In this document: positions 8,422 through 9,625 of the stretch, one piece after another | Layout of the letters: each line of letters begins with the position of its first letter | How positions within the stretch are numbered: the first letter of the stretch is position 1 | NCBI GenBank assembly: GCA_026391995.1 | Contig: JAPLCY010000040.1 | Coordinates: forward strand, 1-9,625 | Direction: 5' to 3' | Origin: Candidatus Auribacterota bacterium | Lineage (GTDB): Bacteria > Auribacterota > Tritonobacteria > UBA1439 | DNA length: 9,625 bases | Notes under the pieces: generated by a model | Seen by the model: only the letters and a program-made list of their open reading frames with translations | Database searches by the model: none | What the model was told of the DNA's origin: nothing | Translations under genes and position numbers: made by a program

Positions 8422-9588
8422 TCACGCGCGCCGGGCCGCGGCTATCACCCTCTGCAGCGGGATTCGTTTTGCCCGGGCGACACGGGCGCAGTCATCATAT
8501 TCCGGGGCGACGGACAGGGAACCGTCGGGCCGCCGGATCCGCTTGACCCTGACGACGCCGTACGGCGTGCGCACCCTCGCCATCTCCCGCGGCAGGACGA
8601 ATCGCCGCTCCTCCCGCACGCGGACCCCGGTCGTGGTGCTTTCCGACAGTATGATCTCCGCCAGCGCCCGGACGCCGCGGGGCCGGCAGAGGACGGAGAG
8701 AAGCTGCCCCGGACGGTTTTTCTTCATGAGCACCGGCACCACCACCACGTCGAGCGCGCCGGCCGCGAAGAGGCGCTCGCTCAGATAATTGTACAGGGTC
8801 GGGGACATGTCGTCTATCGCGCACTCAAGGACCGCCACCGATTCCGTCCCGGCCCCTCCCTCGACCTCCCCGATCACCAGGCGAAGCATGTTGGGGAACT
8901 CCCTGAACTCGATCTCCCCCGCGCCGTAACCGACGCCCCGGACGGTGTGCGGCGGCACGCCGCCCACTTCCCGCGCGCAACCCCTGATGATGGCGATGCC
9001 GGTCGGTGTCACCATCTCGGCAGCAACCGGATGAGAATAAACGGGCATCCCCTTCACCAGTTCCGCGACCGCCGGCGCCGGGACGGGAAGGGTCCCATGC
9101 GCGCATCTCACGGTACCGCGGTTCCAAGGGACTGCCGACGCGTACACCTCCTCGATCCCGAGGAGATGCAGGCCGGCGACCGATCCGACGACATCCACGA
9201 CCGCGTCGGCCCCGCCAAGCTCGTGGAGATGGGAACGCGCGAGGAGGGATCCATGGACCCTCGTCTCGGCACGGCCGAGGAGCTCGAAGATGCGCGCTGA
9301 TTTTTCCGCAACCCCGCCGGGCAGGCCAGCGCGCCGTATGATCGAAAGGATGTCGCTCACGCCCCGGACGCCCTTCCCGGCGCCGCGGGAGAGGACAACA
9401 TTAACCCTGGTCCCCGCAATCCCGGAGCGCGTCACGCGCCGCGCGGTGAGGCGGTACCCTTTCAGGGGGAGGCGCCGGAGCACACGGGAGAGCGCCTTCA
9501 GCTCAAGCCCGGCATCCACGAGCGCACCGAGGATCATATCCCCGCTCACCCCGGCAAAGAGATCGCAATAGGCAATTTTTTTTATCAT
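8422..9588 (-). CDS. larC: LarC, nickel insertion protein for the nickel-pincer nucleotide cofactor
   Basis: LarC-family protein of 388 residues (formerly DUF111). In characterised members this cytosolic enzyme uses CTP to insert nickel into pyridinium-3,5-bisthiocarboxylic acid mononucleotide, making the cofactor of lactate racemase and related LarA enzymes. Family landmarks: N-terminal CDLFAGVSGDM (8-18), SHLHELGGADAVVD (119-132), a TPTGIAI segment (194-200), the C-terminal domain start AIDDMSP (257-263), MKKNRPG (288-294) and PEYDDCARVA (362-371). The gene is one uninterrupted frame, unlike Lactobacillus plantarum, where larC1 and larC2 are joined by ribosomal frameshifting. The His-rich stretch that often follows residue ~65 is absent; residues 67-78 are Gly/Arg/Lys-rich instead. 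No larA, larB or larE is visible, so the partner enzyme is unknown. It ends in TGA, 18 bases before pilT, suggesting co-transcription. The family call is secure; activity with this cofactor is inferred. Confidence 0.92.
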   Translation of the reverse strand: MIKKIAYCDLFAGVSGDMILGALVDAGLELKALSRVLRRLPLKGYRLTARRVTRSGIAGTRVNVVLSRGAGKGVRGVSDILSIIRRAGLPGGVAEKSARIFELLGRAETRVHGSLLARSHLHELGGADAVVDVVGSVAGLHLLGIEEVYASAVPWNRGTVRCAHGTLPVPAPAVAELVKGMPVYSHPVAAEMVTPTGIAIIRGCAREVGGVPPHTVRGVGYGAGEIEFREFPNMLRLVIGEVEGGAGTESVAVLECAIDDMSPTLYNYLSERLFAAGALDVVVVPVLMKKNRPGQLLSVLCRPRGVRALAEIILSESTTTGVRVREERRFVLPREMARVRTPYGVVRVKRIRRPDGSLSVAPEYDDCARVARAKRIPLQRVIAAARRA

Positions 9589-9625
9589 ACCTGGTGGTTG
9601 TTACTTAATCCTTACTGCTTAATCC
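9589..9625 (-). other. larC leader with a short direct repeat, cut by the window edge
   Basis: Short non-coding stretch upstream of larC. The octamer CTTAATCC (plus strand) occurs twice, at 9604-9611 and 9618-9625, so the copies start 14 bases apart, close to but not exactly one and a half helical turns. It could be part of an operator or promoter, but the window ends here and no -35/-10 pair can be judged. The ribosome binding site for larC is weak: only AGGT lies directly in front of the ATG. Confidence 0.25.

Noticed and set aside
7714..9300. A 528-codon open frame on the plus strand opposite larC and pilT
   Set aside because: Its translation is low-complexity, rich in Arg, His, Asp, Pro and Gly, with no family motifs. 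It spans the junction of two well-supported genes on the other strand, as expected from GC-rich third positions.

Overview
This window is a compact, GC-rich bacterial housekeeping region. All eight protein-coding genes lie on the minus strand and are transcribed from right to left. In transcription order they are larC, pilT, polA, coaE, rho, rpmE, prfA and prmC. I see no defence system, prophage, transposase, CRISPR array, rRNA or tRNA. The gene order suggests a PVC-superphylum or related lineage (Omnitrophota, Chlamydiota or Lentisphaerota-like). From memory, Chlamydia carries polA-coaE-rho as one cluster and rpmE-prfA-prmC as another; here they form one run. The placement is an inference, not a phylogeny.

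Right part (7342-9625): larC (nickel insertion into the nickel-pincer nucleotide cofactor) is followed after 17 bases by pilT (type IV pilus retraction ATPase). The two are probably co-transcribed but have no obvious functional link. A 233-base gap (7109-7341) follows, with a plausible sigma70-type promoter just past the pilT stop.

Central and left part (150-7108): polA, coaE, rho, rpmE, prfA and prmC form one likely operon with short gaps. Two junctions (coaE/rho and prfA/prmC) are 4-base GTGA start-stop overlaps that imply translational coupling. The genes cover DNA replication and repair (Pol I), coenzyme A synthesis (CoaE), transcription termination (Rho) and translation (bL31, RF1 and the RF1 GGQ methyltransferase PrmC). 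PrmC modifies the product of the gene directly before it. I place the starts of coaE and rho downstream of the longest possible ORFs.

Far left (1-149): past the prmC stop there is a small repeat cluster. A perfect inverted repeat sits in the centre, and each arm is followed outward by its own short tandem copies.

The most interesting signals are small departures inside otherwise ordinary genes. rpmE has an in-frame amber codon at a usually basic position, followed by an intact Lys-rich L31-like tail, and lies directly upstream of the gene for RF1, the factor that reads UAG. RF1 lacks about 16 residues in domain 1. CoaE has Ala where the P-loop Ser/Thr should be. LarC lacks the His-rich segment usual in the family. 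I found no convincing wholly new system; the rpmE/prfA arrangement is the best candidate for unusual biology.
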